Assembly (NCBI GenBank): GCA_002713405.1 | Contig: PAST01000008.1 | Coordinates: 43,710 to 81,250, forward strand | Origin: Crocinitomicaceae bacterium | Lineage (GTDB): Bacteria > Bacteroidota > Bacteroidia > Flavobacteriales_D > Parvicellaceae | Direction of reading: 5' to 3' | DNA length: 37,541 bases | In this document: piece after piece, positions 35,448 through 37,541 of the stretch | How positions within the stretch are numbered: position 1 is the stretch's first letter | How the letters are laid out: each line of letters begins with the position of its first letter | Made by a program: the position numbers and the translations under genes | The notes under the pieces: generated by a model | The model's input: the letters and a program-made list of their open reading frames with translations, nothing else | What the model was told of the DNA's origin: nothing | The model's database searches: none

Positions 35448-37349
35448 ATGGATAAAAATACTACTACGGGTTTAATTTTAATTGGTGCCGTAGTTATGGC
35501 TTTCATGTTTTTGAATCAGCCTAACGAGCAACCCAATCCTACTAACCCAGTTAGTCAATCTAATGAGGTTATTTCTGATGTAAATAGTACTGAATTAACA
35601 GAGTTTAAATCTTCAACTAAATCTGAACCTGATTTGGAAATAGATTCTACAGACAATATTATTTTTCAAAAACTTTTAGCTCAAAAAGAAAAAGAGAGAC
35701 TAATTGAGAATTATGGAATCTTTTATGGTTCAGTTAAAGGTGAGGAAAAAAATTATTTTCTAGAAAACGATAAAATAAGACTTTCTTTTTCTTCCAAAGG
35801 CGCAAGAATTACTAATGCTGAAATGGTAGAGTTAGATGAAAACGGTCAATATAAATACAGGACTTACAACAATTTTTTTAGTGATGAAAATAAACCTATT
35901 TCTCTTTTTGAAAAAGAAACTTCTCAAATGAGTCTTACAATAGTGGATGCTGAAAAAGTTATACCAGTGGAAACCAGTGATTTGTTTTTTGATTTGGTTA
36001 AAAGAAACGATAGTCTCTTAGTTTTTAGAGCAAATGCTGGTTCTCCAGACAAATATCTTGAATTTTCTTACCGCTTGTCTAATGGTGATTATGATGTTGA
36101 TTTTGAAATTAATTACCACAATATTGAAAATGATATAAAGTCTGACGTTGATTTAAAGTGGTTCATGAAAGGATTATCTACTGAAAAATTAGCAGAGGAT
36201 GAAAGAAATATTTGTACCATTATGTATAGATATTTTGGTAGTACAAGAGATTATCTTTCTGAGATGTCTGACGAAGAAGACGATCTTCAAAGTAATATAA
36301 ATTGGATAGCTTTTAAACACAAGTTTTTTTCTTCGATACTATTGAGCGAAGATGGCCTTGGTAAAACAAAAATTGTTCACCGAAATTTAGAGGATAATAA
36401 TTATACCAAATCTTATGCTTCAAGAACTTCTATACCGTCTATGGGTAGAGTTCCATTGAAGTTTTTATTCGTTCCCAATGACTATGACATATTAGAATCT
36501 TATAACTATGAAATGGAAGATCTTATTAATTTAGGTGGAAGTGTTTTCGCTTGGGTAAATAGATACCTTATTGATCCAGTTTTTAAATTTTTAATTTCTT
36601 TTGGGTTTTCGATAGGTTTGGTTATTCTATTGCTAACAATAATTGTTAAGATTGTTATTATGCCATTGACCTATAAAAACTACATGTCAACAGCAAAAAC
36701 AAAGGTTATTAAGCCTGAAATGAATAAAATCACAGCTAAGTACGAAGGAAAAACGGACAAAAATGCTGCGATCAAAAAGCAGCAAGAAACTATGGCTTTA
36801 TACAAGCAAACTGGTGTAAACCCGATGGCTGGCTGTATACCTATGATTATTCAAATGCCAATTTTGATTGCTGTATTTAGATATTTTCCAGCAAGTTTAT
36901 CTTTAAGACACAAGGGTTTTTTATGGGCTGAAGATTTAAGTTCCTTTGATTCAATTTTAGATTTGGGATTTGAAATTCCTTTTTATGGAGACCATGTTAG
37001 CCTATTTGCTCTTCTAATGGCAGGATCTACTTTAATCTACACTATTACTAACTCTAGTCAAATGACAGCACAAACCCAACCTGGAATGCCTAATATGAAA
37101 GTCATTATGTATTTTATGCCAATCATGTTTATTTTCTTTTTTAATAAATATTCTGCCGGTCTTAGCTATTATTATTTCTGTGGAAATATCATGAATATTG
37201 GTATAATGTGGGGAATTAAAAAGTTTCTTATTGATGAAGATAAAATCAGAGCAAAGATTGAGTCTAACAAGAAAAAAATTAAAAAGAAATCTCGTTTTCA
37301 GCAGCGATTAGAAGAAGTTGCCAAGCAACAACAGAAAAAGAGGAGATGA
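35448..37349 (+). CDS. yidC: Membrane protein insertase YidC
   Basis: YidC inserts and folds inner-membrane proteins, alone or with Sec. The 633-residue protein starts MDKNTTTGLILIG at 35448, giving the usual first membrane helix (about residues 8-24). Seven extra upstream residues from TTG at 35427 look spurious. A Ser/Thr/Asn-rich linker leads to the large periplasmic beta-domain (about 75-375). The insertase core follows from about residue 385, including IVIMPLTYKNYMS, GVNPMAGCIPMIIQMPILIA and the later helices FALLMAGSTLIY and IMYFMPIMFIFFF. The positive groove residue next to MPLT appears to be lysine (IIVKIVIMPLT) rather than the arginine of E. coli. The C-terminus is a strongly basic tail (about 608-633) that could contact ribosomes. 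rpmB begins 54 nt downstream. Confidence 0.97.
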   Translation: MDKNTTTGLILIGAVVMAFMFLNQPNEQPNPTNPVSQSNEVISDVNSTELTEFKSSTKSEPDLEIDSTDNIIFQKLLAQKEKERLIENYGIFYGSVKGEEKNYFLENDKIRLSFSSKGARITNAEMVELDENGQYKYRTYNNFFSDENKPISLFEKETSQMSLTIVDAEKVIPVETSDLFFDLVKRNDSLLVFRANAGSPDKYLEFSYRLSNGDYDVDFEINYHNIENDIKSDVDLKWFMKGLSTEKLAEDERNICTIMYRYFGSTRDYLSEMSDEEDDLQSNINWIAFKHKFFSSILLSEDGLGKTKIVHRNLEDNNYTKSYASRTSIPSMGRVPLKFLFVPNDYDILESYNYEMEDLINLGGSVFAWVNRYLIDPVFKFLISFGFSIGLVILLLTIIVKIVIMPLTYKNYMSTAKTKVIKPEMNKITAKYEGKTDKNAAIKKQQETMALYKQTGVNPMAGCIPMIIQMPILIAVFRYFPASLSLRHKGFLWAEDLSSFDSILDLGFEIPFYGDHVSLFALLMAGSTLIYTITNSSQMTAQTQPGMPNMKVIMYFMPIMFIFFFNKYSAGLSYYYFCGNIMNIGIMWGIKKFLIDEDKIRAKIESNKKKIKKKSRFQQRLEEVAKQQQKKRR

Positions 37350-37351
37350 TA

Positions 37352-37383
37352 TTTGTTAATCCCATAAAAATGAACTTAATTTG
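37352..37383 (+). promoter_or_regulatory. Possible rpmB promoter
   Basis: TTTG at 37352-37355 is followed after 20 nt by TTAATTTG at 37376-37383, one base off the TAnnTTTG -7 consensus. Transcription would begin near 37389, about 15 nt before the rpmB ATG, giving the ribosomal-protein gene its own promoter in the short gap after yidC. Confidence 0.4.
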
Positions 37384-37403
37384 CAGCTCAAATTTTTAAT
37401 ATC

Positions 37404-37541
37404 ATGTCTAGAGTTTGCCAAATTACAGGAAAAAAAGTTATTACTGGAAATAACGTTTCTAAGTCTAATAGAAAGACAAAAAGAAAATTCTATCCAAACC
37501 TTCAAACTAAAAAATTCTTTATTCCTGAAGAAAATAAGTGG
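37404..37541 (+). CDS. rpmB: 50S ribosomal protein L28, N-terminal part (cut by window edge)
   Basis: The frame from ATG at 37404 runs off the right edge and gives 46 residues: [11 protein letters not shown], then [18 protein letters not shown] and LQTKKF. This is the typical start of L28, including the VCQ(I/V)TGK motif and the basic NRKTKR stretch that contacts 23S rRNA. About 30 residues are expected beyond the window. The cysteine of VCQITGK is kept, but whether a zinc-binding form is present cannot be judged from this fragment. It follows yidC with its own candidate promoter. Confidence 0.95.
   Translation, partial: MSRVCQITGKKVITGNNVSKSNRKTKRKFYPNLQTKKFFIPEENKW

Overview
The window is 37.5 kb of AT-rich DNA from a Bacteroidota bacterium, most likely an uncultured or marine-type member of the Flavobacteriales. 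Three lines of evidence support this. Four genes encode large exported proteins ending in type IX secretion (T9SS) sorting domains, three of type B (gliding-motility-associated/CHU type) and one of type A. Start codons have A-rich leaders without Shine-Dalgarno sequences, and several starts are preceded by TAnnTTTG-like -7 boxes, the Bacteroidota promoter type. The gene set also fits: single-chain small PurL, a Bacteroidota-type YidC, a guaB-parvulin cluster and UMF1. No tRNA, rRNA, CRISPR array, insertion sequence or phage gene is visible.

Layout. 1-9822 (minus): the start of a glycerophosphodiester phosphodiesterase, cut by the window edge, then a two-gene unit of exported proteins (851 aa, then 2321 aa). 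9956-15577 (minus): guaB followed by three SurA/parvulin-like genes. 15674-18479 (minus): a YtcJ-type amidohydrolase lipoprotein and a polytopic membrane protein. 18814-21997 (plus): purL and an SPFH/stomatin-like protein. 22162-29058 (plus): a second exported-protein locus (1374 aa, a 108 aa secreted protein, 802 aa). 29059-29991 (minus): a probable outer-membrane beta-barrel protein. 29999-34715 (plus): hemE, an OmpA-domain protein, a UMF1 transporter and an L-2-hydroxyglutarate oxidase, tightly packed. 34716-35261 (minus): an unrecognised 181 aa protein. 35448-37541 (plus): yidC and the start of rpmB (ribosomal protein L28).

How the genes fit together. Housekeeping functions (GMP synthesis, purine synthesis, haem synthesis, membrane-protein insertion, periplasmic chaperones) are interleaved with two loci that build modular cell-surface or secreted proteins. 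The two surface loci are on opposite strands about 12 kb apart and share modules. The N-terminal domain with a CCRN motif occurs in the 2321 aa and 1374 aa proteins. A roughly 180-residue WDG-containing module is N-terminal in the 851 aa protein but sits inside an Ig-like repeat of the 1374 aa protein. Type B C-terminal domains end three of the proteins. The SurA-like chaperones next to the first locus would plausibly help outer-membrane and exported proteins fold, but that link is inference.

The most notable structures are a 223-residue, three-domain repeat present exactly three times in tandem (3 x 669 nt) in the 2321 aa protein, the nested module in the 1374 aa protein, and the duplicated 506/507-residue C-terminal halves of the 1374 aa and 802 aa proteins. 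I see no clearly new defence or metabolic system. The best candidate for something undescribed is the three-gene exported-protein operon at 22162-29058, with its translationally coupled small secreted protein.
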